Source of the DNA: Antedon mediterranea
Taxonomy: Eukaryota > Echinodermata > Crinoidea > Comatulida > Antedonidae
Assembly: GCF_964355755.1 (NCBI RefSeq)
Contig: NC_092671.1
Coordinates: forward strand, 16,961,501 to 17,021,500
Reading direction: 5' to 3'
DNA length: 60,000 nucleotides
Shown here piece by piece: positions 1-9,590 of this stretch. Each line of letters starts with the position of its first letter. The stretch's first letter is position 1. The position numbers and the translations under genes were made by a program. Under the pieces are notes generated by a model, which made no database searches, was not told the origin of the DNA, and was given only the letters and a program-made list of their open reading frames with translations.

Positions 1-482
1 TGCGCTACAATACCCCTTTTATTTGCACTCGCGAAAAGTGATAATAATTGGGATTCATTTTAGCACTGTGCGCCACCAGAGAAATCTGTGAACAAAGCTG
101 TAGAGAAAATAGAAACCAGATTTGATTTAGGCCTATTTGGAAGGGAAAATATCCATTTTGGTTACACTCGCGCACAGTATTATAAATAAGATTTAGTTTA
201 GCACTTTGCGCTACAATACCCCTTTTATTTGCACTCGCGAAAAGTGATAATAATTAGAATTCATTTTAGCACTGTGCGCCACCAGAGAAATCTGTGAACA
301 AAGCTGTAGAGAAAATAGAACCAGATTTGATTATTTGGAAGGGAAAATATCCATTTTGGTTACACTCGCGCACAGTGATTATAAATAAGATTGAGTTTAG
401 CACACTCTGCGTTACAATACCCCTTTTATTTGCACTCGCGAAAAGTGAAAATAATTGGGATTCATTTTAGCACTGTGCGCCA
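1..482 (+). repeat. Higher-order satellite repeat (about 200-bp units containing a LINE fragment)
   Basis: Three successive units begin at about 1, 207 and 408 (TGCGCTACAATACC or close variants). Each unit holds about two stretches related to the 68-bp satellite found at 4719-6372, plus, in the first two units, a 66-68 nt piece identical or nearly so to the start of the LINE at 483. In the third unit that piece continues into the LINE body instead of returning to satellite. The LINE/satellite junction was therefore copied as a block after the LINE landed. The left edge is cut by the window, so the array may extend further. Confidence 0.85.
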
Positions 483-485
483 CCA

Positions 486-1016
486 GAGAAATCTGTGAAC
501 AAAGCTGTAGAGAAAATAGAAACCAGGTTTGATTATTTGGAAGGGAAAATGGTTGATATTGCAACCAATACTGCTTCGGAAATCTCGTACATTGATGAAT
601 TACAGCACAAAGCACAAAAACCGGCCGTACAACTGGACGATCTTTAACACAATTCTCGTAGAAACTGTCTACGCTTATTCGGAATCCCGGAGACAAGTAA
701 AGACAATACTGATGAAATTGTGGTAAACTTAGCAAATAGTAAACTTGGAATTGATATTAATCTGCACGATATTGATAGGTCTCATCGGACAGGCGCAAGA
801 AATGGCAAATCGAATCGTCCACGACCAATCATCGTGAAATTCACTTCTTATCGGAACAGGAAAAGAATCATCACAGCACGTAGAAAGCTGAAAGGAAGTG
901 GTATTTCAATCCAAGAGGACCTGACATGGAACAGAAGGAATCTACTTGCTGAAGCCAAGAAGCACCCAAGCACAAAGAGCGTATGGTCAATCGATGGCGA
1001 CAGTAGTCAGAAATGA
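486..1016 (+). pseudogene. LINE ORF1p remnant with one in-frame stop
   Basis: One reading frame runs from about 486 to the stop at 1014-1016, interrupted only by TAA at 645-647. Before the stop it reads as a short coiled-coil-like, charged segment (EKIETRFDYLEGK). After it come SRRNCLRLFGIPE and then IDRSHRTG, followed by a basic segment (FTSYRNRKRI) and SIQEDLTWNRR. This is the usual layout of L1-type ORF1 RNA-binding proteins (RRM-like core plus basic C-terminal domain), where a Glu is common at the site now occupied by the stop. The N-terminus is missing or truncated at the satellite junction. ORF1p normally binds element RNA to form the retrotransposition particle; this copy is broken. 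Confidence 0.75.
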
Positions 1017-1299
1017 CAGGGAAGTAAAATTAACCATTCTTACATTGGCTGAACTAAACAATCTATAATTATGTTATTAAATCCAAAGATAGATATACGA
1101 TGGTTATATGCACGGAATTTTACAATACCATTTATAACTGTTTGTAATTTAATTTTTAAAAGAAATGTATTATTATTAGGTATATTCACTAAGCACGATT
1201 TTGAAATTGAAACTAACAATTATTATACCGTTAGCATCACTTTTCGATAATTTTTTGTTTCTTTTTATTTTTTTCTTTTCTTCATTCTTAACAAAACAA

Positions 1300-4299
1300 A
1301 TGAACAACATAGAAAATGAAATTAATATCTTTAATGTCAAGCATTCAGTTCAAAATGCATATAACTTTGATCAAAGCTTTATGAATTATCAAGATAAAGC
1401 CTTTTCCGTTTCACACGTTAATATTCACTCCTTAAGTAAAAATTACGACAATCTCAATTTATTTTATGAAACCTGTATTAAATATAAATTTAATATTATT
1501 GGTATTTCAGAGGTATGGAATATTTCTCAACCTGAGCTTTACCGGCTACAGAATTATAATTTAGAAGTTGTATGTCGAGAGGATTCTCGTGGGGGCGGCG
1601 AAGGTGCCTACATTCATTCTTCTTTAAATTATAAACTTGTAAAAGCCAATGTTACCCATGCTGAGTCCTTGTGGTTAAAAGTTGCAAATAGTAATAATTC
1701 TGAAATCCTTGTAGGCGTTATCTACCGAAAATCAAATACTAATATTAAAGAATTTCAAGACAGTCTTATTCATACATTATAGAAAAATAACATTGATAAA
1801 ACGGATTGTATTCTCTTAGGGGATTTTAATGTGGATGCAAATGACAACAACACACTTAATAATAACTTTTTCTCAATAATGGATTGCATTTGCATGACTC
1901 AACTTATAAACAGTCCAACAAGAAAAACGCTTACTACTAGTACAATAATTGATCATATTTATACAAATATTCATAAATTTAAAATACATTCCGGTACAAT
2001 TTATACAGACATATCTGACCATTTTCCTATTTTTGCTGTTTTTGAAGATTTTACATTAGGCCTAAGAATAAAAGACAAGCCAATAACTATAACAAACAGA
2101 AACTTTAAAAATTATAAAGTTGAAAATGTTATTTCTGAACTGACTTATAGTAATTGGCGTGAAGTGTATGATACCAATGATACAACATACAGCCTATAAT
2201 CATTGTAATGATATATTTCTGAATGTTTGTGATAAACATGCCCCAATTACAACGCAAAATCCAAAGAAACAGCATGTGGATAAACCTTGGCTTTCCAACA
2301 AAGCAATCAAGACAAGCATAAACAAAAAGAACAAATGTACTCAAAGTGTATAAAAAGAAATTTTAATCCAGAGATATTTTCACGCTATAAGAAATACAGA
2401 AAAGTGTAATCAGAAAGGCTAAACAAATATATTACGGTAAACTGTTCAGAAATTGTAAAAACGATAGTGGAAAAATATGGAACAATATAAACATGCTAAT
2501 TAAAGAAAAGCAAAATTAATGAAAACTCGACACCACCTTCTGATTATTTACAAAATCCCATAACGCCTTCGTTTTTCTTGAAACCAATTAGGCCTACACA
2601 TTATGAAATTGAAGAAGTCATCTGGTTATGATTACATGTCTGGGCGTCTAGTCAAAGACTGCTTCCCATATTAGTAGACCACTTGAGCATGTATTTAATT
2701 TATCATTTATTAATGGGATCTTCCCAGATGCTCTGAAAATAGCAAAGGTGTATCCTATTTTTAAGAAGGGAGAAAAAGATGTTATAAACAATTACAGGCC
2801 TATTTCTGTTCTACCAATTTTAGCCAAAATATTTGAAAAATTAGTTAATGTCCGAATATTAGAATTTCTCGAAAAGCACCATATTCTCTATGATCACCAA
2901 TATGGATTTAGGAAAAATTACAGCACTACATTGTCTCTAATTGTAAATCTAGTAAATTCAATTATCAAGAAAGTGGATGAAGGTAAAGTCACTATTGGAA
3001 TCTTCATTGACATGGCAAAGGCATTTGATACAATTGATCATAATATTTTACTTAACAAACTTCATCACTACGGGATAAGAGGAATTTGCCTGGATTGGTT
3101 TAAAAGTTATCTAACAAACAGAAAACAGTTTGTAAATTATGGTGGATGCAACTCCACCGAAGAACGTATTACACATGGTGTGCCTCAGGGCTCTGTCCTG
3201 GGACCAACACTTTTTCTTTTGTTTATAAATGACTTACCAACTTCATCAACATTCTTTAATTTTCGATTATTTGCAGACGACTCAAATCTTTTTCACACAT
3301 ATGATGGAAAACACACTAATATCAATCTTGATGAAGTATCTTCTCAATTAAATAAAGTATTAAAGTGGTGCAACGCAAATAAGATAACAATAAACTCGTC
3401 CAAAACAAATTTCATTATATTCCAAGGCAGGAGAAAAACAGTCACAACTATAGGTAATATTATAATTGATAATCTGTGGAATGCACTACCGGTCAATATT
3501 ACAGACGCCTTTGTTTGCGGAAGTTGGGTACAATTTAAAAACATGTTAATGGACCACTTTAAAAACACTATGCCTCTTTAATGTATATAATCATAGTATT
3601 TATATTACTTATTTACATTGTTTTATGTTTTATTGTATGCTTTGAGTGCTGGTGTGGCACGCCTTATGGCGACAGTGGTCCTTCGACCTCTTTTGCCACT
3701 CCTTGGCACACTCGAAGTCTATGTATTGTTTTAATTGCTAAAATTAATAAAATAAATAAATAAATAATAAGTACATCAAGGAAGTATCTGAAGTCAGGTT
3801 TATTGGCCTAATTATGGATAAACATTTGACATGGAAAAACCACATAGAGAAAATTAGAACTACTATTAAAAGACAAATTTGAATCATTTTTAAATTGAGA
3901 CATTTTCTTCCACAGAATATTCTTTCATTAATTTACAAATCATTTATACAACCACATATCATGTATGGCCTTGAGATTTGGGCAAGCACTTATTCATCGT
4001 ATTTACAACCTATCTTTTTACTTCAGAAAATGGCAGTGAGAGCAATTTCTTTTAGTGACTTTACCTCCCAGTCTCAACCTTTATTTAAACAATTTAATTT
4101 GCTAGATGTATTTAAGTTACACAAATTATGTATTTCCTTATTCATGTTTGATCTGTATCACGATAAATTGCCTCATGATCTAAACGAATATGTAACACTT
4201 ATCACCCATTCTCATGAAACTAGACAAAAATGTAAGGGAAATCTATACAACAACCTAAGGCAAATAGTACGAAATACCAATACAAGTCCTGGAAATTAA
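1300..4299 (+). pseudogene. LINE ORF2 remnant (endonuclease plus reverse transcriptase), broken
   Basis: From the ATG at 1300 an endonuclease of the exonuclease/endonuclease/phosphatase fold can be followed: SHVNIHSL, then GISEVW, RGGGEGAYI, ILLGDFNVDAND and TDISDHFPI (the SDH catalytic motif at about 2016-2024). A TAG at 1780-1782 interrupts the same frame and frameshifts follow after about 2160. The region 2354-2747 is degraded and partly deleted. RT is open from 2748: NYRPISVLP, FIDMAKAFDTIDH, GVPQGSVLGP and FADDSN, the catalytic Asp-Asp box. At about 3470 a foreign LINE fragment is inserted. The host element resumes at about 3770 with LIMDKHLTWKNH and runs to 4299. Several independent lesions mean it is long dead. 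Confidence 0.85.
3470..3765 (+). mobile_element. Nested 5'-truncated LINE fragment inside the ORF2 remnant
   Basis: The host RT reading stops making sense after IGNIIIDN and is replaced by LWNALPVNI...FKNMLMDHF and a stop at 3579-3581, the typical extreme C-terminus of a related LINE. About 180 nt of 3' untranslated sequence follows, ending in a repeated AATA/AAAT tail at about 3745-3765. The host sequence then resumes. The order (short coding tail, UTR, simple repeat tail) is that of a 5'-truncated retrotransposition event. Target duplication is obscured by the A/T-rich junction. Confidence 0.75.
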
Positions 4300-4718
4300 A
4301 TATAGGAAACATTTTACAACCCAAGTCATAGAACTCCTGTTGGAATCATAAAATTTATGAGTAAATGTATAGCATTAATATATACATGTGTGTATGTGTA
4401 TGTATAATACAATTGAAACGGAATGATGTATGTGTATATATATATATATATAATTTACAGTATGATTTATATATATATATATATATATACATCTATTATT
4501 ATTATTACTATTATACTATTATTTATTAGTAATTAAATTCTATCATAATATGATTTGTTTGATTTGAATAAAATTGAAATCTTTTAGTTATACAGAGAGT
4601 AGAGCTAGATAGGCATGAAGTTGCCTTTTCTCTTCTTCCTTTTTATCCAATTATTTTAATATTTTTTATTATAATGTTATGTTTATGTATTTTTTTGGAT
4701 GAATAAAGAAAGAAATCA

Positions 4719-5387
4719 TATCCATTTTGGTTGTACTAGCCCACAATGATAATACATAGGATCTATTTAGCCCTGTGCGGTACCCTACCCATTTCATTTG
4801 CACTCGCGAAAAGTGATAATAATTAGGATTCATTTTAGCACTGTGCGCTACCATACCCATTTTGGTTGTACTAGTGCACAATGATAATACATAGGATCTA
4901 TTTTAGCACTGTGCGCTACTATACCCATTTTGGTATAGCATTCGCGCATAGTTAAAATAAATAGGATTCATTTTAGCACTGTGCGCTACCATACCCATTT
5001 TGGTTACATTCGCGCACAGTGATAATAAATAGGATTTAGTTTAGCACTGTGCGCTACCCTACCCATATTGGTTGCAATCGCAAACAGTAATAATAAATAT
5101 GATTCATTTTAGCACTGTGCGCTACTATACCTATTTTGGTTGCACTCGCGCATAGTGATAATAAATAGGATGTAGTTTAGCACTGAGCGCTACCATACAC
5201 ATTTTGGTAGTACTTGAACACAGTGATAATAAATATGATTTAGTTTAGCACTGTGCGCTACTATACGCATTTTAGTTGCACTCGCGCATAGTGATAGGCC
5301 TAATACATACGATCTAGTTTAGCACTGTGCGCTACTGTACCCATTTTGGTTGTAACTAGCACACAATGATAATACATAGGATCTATT
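4719..5387 (+). repeat. 68-bp satellite array, first block
   Basis: About ten tandem monomers; AGCACTGTGCGC recurs near 4904, 4974, 5043, 5111, 5179, 5247 and 5321, a spacing of 68-70 except one longer unit. A monomer reads roughly: ACTGTGCGCTACCATACCC, ATTTTGGTTGCACTCG, CGCACAGTGATAATAAATAG, GATTCATTTT. Each carries an inverted pair, CACTGTGCGC and GCGCACAGTG, about 28 nt apart. Monomers differ by several percent. Confidence 0.95.
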
Positions 5388-5675
5388 TTTTTCTATTTAA
5401 AAAACAAACAAAAAAATGTGTATAATACTTTTCTATTACTTATTTCATATTCATATTGATAATCCCAGTGAGTTATTAATTTTCATTTATGTAATTAATT
5501 TTCTTCAGATTTTTCTTTCTCAGAAATGATATACGTTCTAGTTTAAGTTTTATTTATTTTAAAAGGCCAAAACTCGATAAGCGAAAGCTTTTTTTTTGTC
5601 TTTTGTCTTTAGTTTAGATTTTATGTATGTGAAAAAGAACAAACAAGAAAGAAAGACAATAAAGATTATTATTAT
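5388..5675 (+). mobile_element. Retroposon 3' end inserted in the satellite
   Basis: The satellite is interrupted by unrelated A/T-rich sequence that ends in GACAATAAAGATTATTATT directly before satellite resumes. A polyadenylation-like AATAAA next to a short trinucleotide tail is typical of a 5'-truncated LINE or SINE. No coding sequence is recognisable, so the family is unknown. Confidence 0.55.
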
Positions 5676-6372
5676 TTTAGCACTGTGCGCTACTATACCC
5701 ATTTTGGTAGCAATCGCGCAGAGTGATAATAAATAGGATTTAGTTTAGCACTGTTCGGTACTATACACATTTTGGTAGCATTCGCGCACAGTTAAAATAA
5801 ATAGGATTCATTTTAGCACTGTGCGCTACCATACCCATTTTGGTTACACTCGCAAACAGTGATAATAAATAGGATTTAGTTTAGCACTATGCGCTACCAT
5901 ATCCATTTTGGTTACACTCGCGCACAGTGATTATAAATAAGATTTAGTTTAGCACTGAGCGCTACAATTCCCATTTTGCTTGCACTCGCGAACAGTAATA
6001 ATAAATAGGATTTATTTTAGCATTGTGCGCTACTATATCCATTTTGGTTACACTCGCAAACAGTAATACTAAATATGATTCATTTTAGCACTGTGCGCTT
6101 CTATATCCATTTTGGTTGCACTCGCGCAGAGTGATAATAAATAGGATTTAGTTTAGCACTGTGCGCTACCCTACCCATTTTGGTTACACTCGCAAACAGT
6201 AATACTAAATATGATTCATTTTAGCACTGTGCGCTTCTATATCCATTTTGGTTGCACTCGCGCAGAGTGATAATAAATAGGATTTAGTTTAGCACTGTGC
6301 GCTCCATATCCATTTAGGTTGTACTAGCGCACAATGATAATACATAGGATCTATTTTAGAACTGTGCGCTAA
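5676..6372 (+). repeat. 68-bp satellite array, second block
   Basis: About ten further monomers of the same 68-bp family as at 4719-5387, with the same CACTGTGCGC / GCGCACAGTG inverted pair in most copies. Around 6040-6270 a two-monomer segment (AATACTAAATATGATTC, then CACTGTGCGCTTCTATATCC) is repeated almost exactly, showing recent local duplication. The array decays at 6360-6372 into single-copy sequence. Confidence 0.95.
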
Positions 6373-7900
6373 TATACGCTACTATTGTAAAATTGTTTTT
6401 ATATTAATCATTATTTGAAACGTTCAAGGATATTTCGCGTTGGCACCTATCTAATGTGTCAACGGCTGCAGTTGAGTTATAGTACTTACCCCACTATGGT
6501 GTGAGCAGAGATTCCCTGGTGCTGGTCCAAAACAAATCAAATTGCTTCTGGGTTGGCTCCGTATCACTATTTTGTGTGCTTGTATAATATGGTACGATAT
6601 CAATTGAACGTAAGTAGTAGAAATACAACGTAGTAGAAATACTTGCTGCTTGCTCGCCGGTTCGTAGTAGAGTTGAACGTAGCACCTGCTAATTAATTTT
6701 TGTGTGTCTTGTGTGAGTTAATCTCACGTTTATTTAAATTCTCATTGGTGAATATATTATAATACATATAAGTACATTTGTGACAATTAAAAGTAAGTGT
6801 TTAAAGTAGTTAAATACTGGTATATTTACATAATAAGATGCTTGAATTTAAAATTTTAGATACGATGTTAATTAAAATGTAAAAATGAGAAATGGCGGTA
6901 AAATACATGATTAAAGTTTTCTCGTTAAACTATCTTATTTGTGATCTTATTTGTGTTCGAGTAGAGAGGCTATAAACTCAGAGGAGGAAAATGTAGTATC
7001 CTCCCTTTTCACCAAGATAAAAAGGATGAAATGAAAAAAGAGGAATGCAAAAGTTTGAAAGTTATTTAGAATGATAACGTGCAATGATATATTTAATGAG
7101 TCCATACACTGTGCAAGTCCAAGATGCGATTTTGGCTCTGTGCGTATGTGAGACGCTTCATACCCGATGTCACCTTAGTACAACTACTACTTACAATTTG
7201 TATTTACGATATAAAATATTGCAAATATAGAAAAATATATATATTGGACAAATACAAATACATGCAGATAACATTGACATGTATATAAATATTGCAAATA
7301 TAGAAAAATATATATTTATATATATTAAAAATTAAATACCAATACATACAGATTATATTGACATGCCATCAATTATATTGCATCACCAATGATTAAATGA
7401 TTCATGAAGCGGGATATCATATACACATACATGTATTTGAATAACTGTCATCTTAAAAAGTATAACTGATGCCTACCTGCTAATTAATATTAAAATATAC
7501 TAATTGCTTCTATATCAGCTCCCCTAAAGCTTTTACGAAACACACTCAATACTTTCGTAGTGAGAAATCAGGTAGGCCTAATGACCTAAAATGCCCCCGA
7601 TATGTATGTTGTAGCCAACATTTTGACATTGTATCGCATGGAACACCTTAGAATGGTTTCAAGAGGGTTGGAAACGCTGAAAGTAAATTTTATGATTTTA
7701 TTTAAATAACCTGCGACGTCACAAAGAATGGAATGTCTTCGGAAGCATTGGGATACTTGGAAATGTCACCCTAACAAAAATTTAAGTTCAAGAAAAGATG
7801 TCAACCCTGTTCTGACACTGGTGGTTCTGATTGGTCGGTTAAAATGCTTACGTTTAATGTAGTTTTATTCATTCATTATTATTTACAAAGTAAAACCCAA
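6373..7900. other. Gene-free stretch
   Basis: A/T-rich sequence with no supported exon, RNA gene or transposon. Short direct repeats are present (GTAGTAGAAATAC twice near 6610-6645; a 30-nt A/T word twice near 7215 and 7290). Confidence 0.5.
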
Positions 7901-7902
7901 TT

Positions 7903-8060
7903 GGGTCGACGAGCTGGAAGGCTCAGTGGGCTTGTATTGAGGCTATGACCCTGGGGGTAGCAGGATCGATTCTCTACTTGACAATTTAGAAAAAAAATGT
8001 TTTAATTTGAGAGAGATTATTTAGAGGGTTAGGTTTTTAATATTTAGGACGAGTTTTATT
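7903..8060 (+). mobile_element. tRNA-derived SINE-like sequence
   Basis: A pol III-style box A candidate (AAGGCTCAGTGGG, about 7918-7930) is followed at 7963-7973 by GGATCGATTCT, a good box B match. An A/T-rich tail contains GAGATTATTTAGAGGGTTAGG. The same tail motif occurs in reverse complement near 15055-15090, so it is dispersed. No functional tRNA fold is seen. Confidence 0.5.
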
Positions 8061-8187
8061 ATTTATGTTTTTCATCAAGACAAGGCCGTCAGACAGATAG
8101 ATGCACTATTAGACTACGATGCCACATACATGACCAAAGTGAGTACAGACACTATCCCAACATTCACTTCCAACATCTAAATCAGTA

Positions 8188-8231
8188 GGTGAGAGGATGC
8201 ATTCCCCGTATGGGTAATGCATCCTCTCACC
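8188..8231. repeat. 16-bp perfect inverted repeat (hairpin)
   Basis: GGTGAGAGGATGCATT at 8188-8203 is matched by its exact reverse complement at 8216-8231, leaving a 12-nt loop in which CCC and GGG could pair further. Function unknown; it could be a cruciform or the remnant of a palindromic transposon. Confidence 0.8.
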
Positions 8232-8792
8232 ACCAGAATCCTTCAAATATACAGTTATCCTCCAAGCACAGGAATATAACACAAAAGTATGTGCAACATC
8301 AAAACAGTTCAAGACATGTACCAGTAGATAGAAATCCCTTCACCATGCCTTCAACAAGTAATTGTACCTGGTCATTTTGCTAACACCTTCATCTTTTAAT
8401 TATTGTGCAGCGGCACAACATCTATAAATGTACAGGTAGCCCCCGAGGTAGCCCCTTTCATTCGGCCAGACGCAACACTATCCCTAGTTCCGAAAAACTC
8501 TGGATCGGAAATGAAATGTAGGGGCGATGAATAAAGACATTTCTATAGTACAATAAAATATAGCACCAACAAAAATATAATTTCTTTCAACCGCAATCAT
8601 AATATGGCGTAGTGGAGGTGTGACTGACAGCGCTTGTGGTTGGCGAAAACCACGTCTCTGGTTCTTTGAACGATGGTTGAAAAGTGTCAGTAGGGTTTTT
8701 TATACTGGCTATATCTACGCTTATATAGCGCCCCTATGGCTTTTGATAAAAGACTATAATGTGTTATGATATCGCTGCATCGCAAACCGGTC

Positions 8793-8850
8793 GGATGGCT
8801 GCCTTGCATTCGCAACGTCATGTTGTAGCCCTCGGCAAGGGTTCGAAACT
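8793..8850 (+). mobile_element. tRNA-derived SINE-like head
   Basis: GGATGGCTGCCTT (8793-8805) resembles box A and AGGGTTCGAAACT (8838-8850) is a near-perfect box B. Spacing is about right for a tRNA-derived promoter, but there is no cloverleaf. Probably a SINE head. Confidence 0.4.
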
Positions 8851-8936
8851 ATTTTCCCCTTCTTTTTTTTACTCACCATCTTCTACTGCATGTGTCTTTT
8901 AATCTATGTACGTAATTTGTGTGAGGTGATATCGTA

Positions 8937-9226
8937 TGCCATGTCAAGACGGACATAACTATGCCAAATTGACACCGCGTGTCGAGTTTACACATCGCTC
9001 ATGTCGAATTTACACATCGCTCATGTCGAGAATTTACTCGAAATGTGCGATGTGTAAATACTCAACATGTGCGATGTGTAAAAACACGACATGCGCGATG
9101 TGTAAAAACTCGCCGCGCGTGATGTACAAAAGCTCGTCATGTGCGCGATGTGTAAAACACAACCGGAAGTTACCGATATAACCTGACACAAGCGTGCAAC
9201 ATATTTATGTCCGTCCTGGCGTGCCA
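8937..9226. mobile_element. Foldback MITE with inverted internal repeat arrays
   Basis: The ends are imperfect inverted repeats: TGCCATGTCAAGACGGACAT on the left and ATGTCCGTCCTGGCGTGCCA on the right. TA sits at both outer edges (8935-8936 and 9227-9228), as expected for a TA target duplication. Inside are two copies of TACACATCGC (8989, 9011) and then four exact copies plus one variant of its reverse complement GCGATGTGTA (9047, 9071, 9095, variant 9119, 9145) at about 24-bp spacing. The whole can fold into a long stem. There is no transposase, so it is non-autonomous; a Tc1/mariner link rests only on the TA flanks. Confidence 0.7.
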
Positions 9227-9228
9227 TA

Positions 9229-9590
9229 ATAAATTGCACGGTAGGCCAACATAGTACAAAAAAAATACAAAAAACAACAGTAAGTCAAGTTAAATATTTA
9301 ATGTGTCATTTCAACACAGACAAATAAATATACTGTACTTATATCTAAAAACATGAATTATTGATGATTATTATTATAGTCAATTCGAAAAGTACAATAT
9401 AGACAGACCTGCATTACATCAATTCAACTTCTTCATTGTAGATTACATCATTAATCACAACAAATACATCATTACGCCATAGAAATATACTCTGAGCATT
9501 GATGGCCCATATTGGAGATGAATTAAAATGATTGGATTCATATTGTTTCGATGTGCTTTTTAAAAACATTGTTATAAATCGAATAACTGT
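9229..9590 (-). other. Probable 3' UTR and flank of the EF-hand gene
   Basis: A/T-rich sequence downstream (minus strand) of the EF-hand stop codon. I see no clear minus-strand AATAAA close to the stop, so the transcript end is not defined. Confidence 0.35.

Larger units (their letters stand above)
483..4718 (+). mobile_element. Dead non-LTR retrotransposon (LINE, CR1/L2-like) inserted in satellite
   Basis: The order is an L1-type ORF1p remnant, AP-like endonuclease, reverse transcriptase, RT C-terminal region, then a 3' end rich in A and AATAAAGAAAGAAA just before satellite resumes near 4719. Satellite on both sides (ACTGTGCGCC before, ATATCCATTTTGG after) shows it is an insertion. Both ORFs carry stops and frameshifts, so it cannot encode a working product. 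A second LINE fragment lies inside it at about 3470-3765. The CR1/L2 placement rests on the two-ORF plan and RT style by eye and is only a family-level inference. Microsatellites (TA)n occur at 4436-4490 in its 3' part. Confidence 0.85.
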
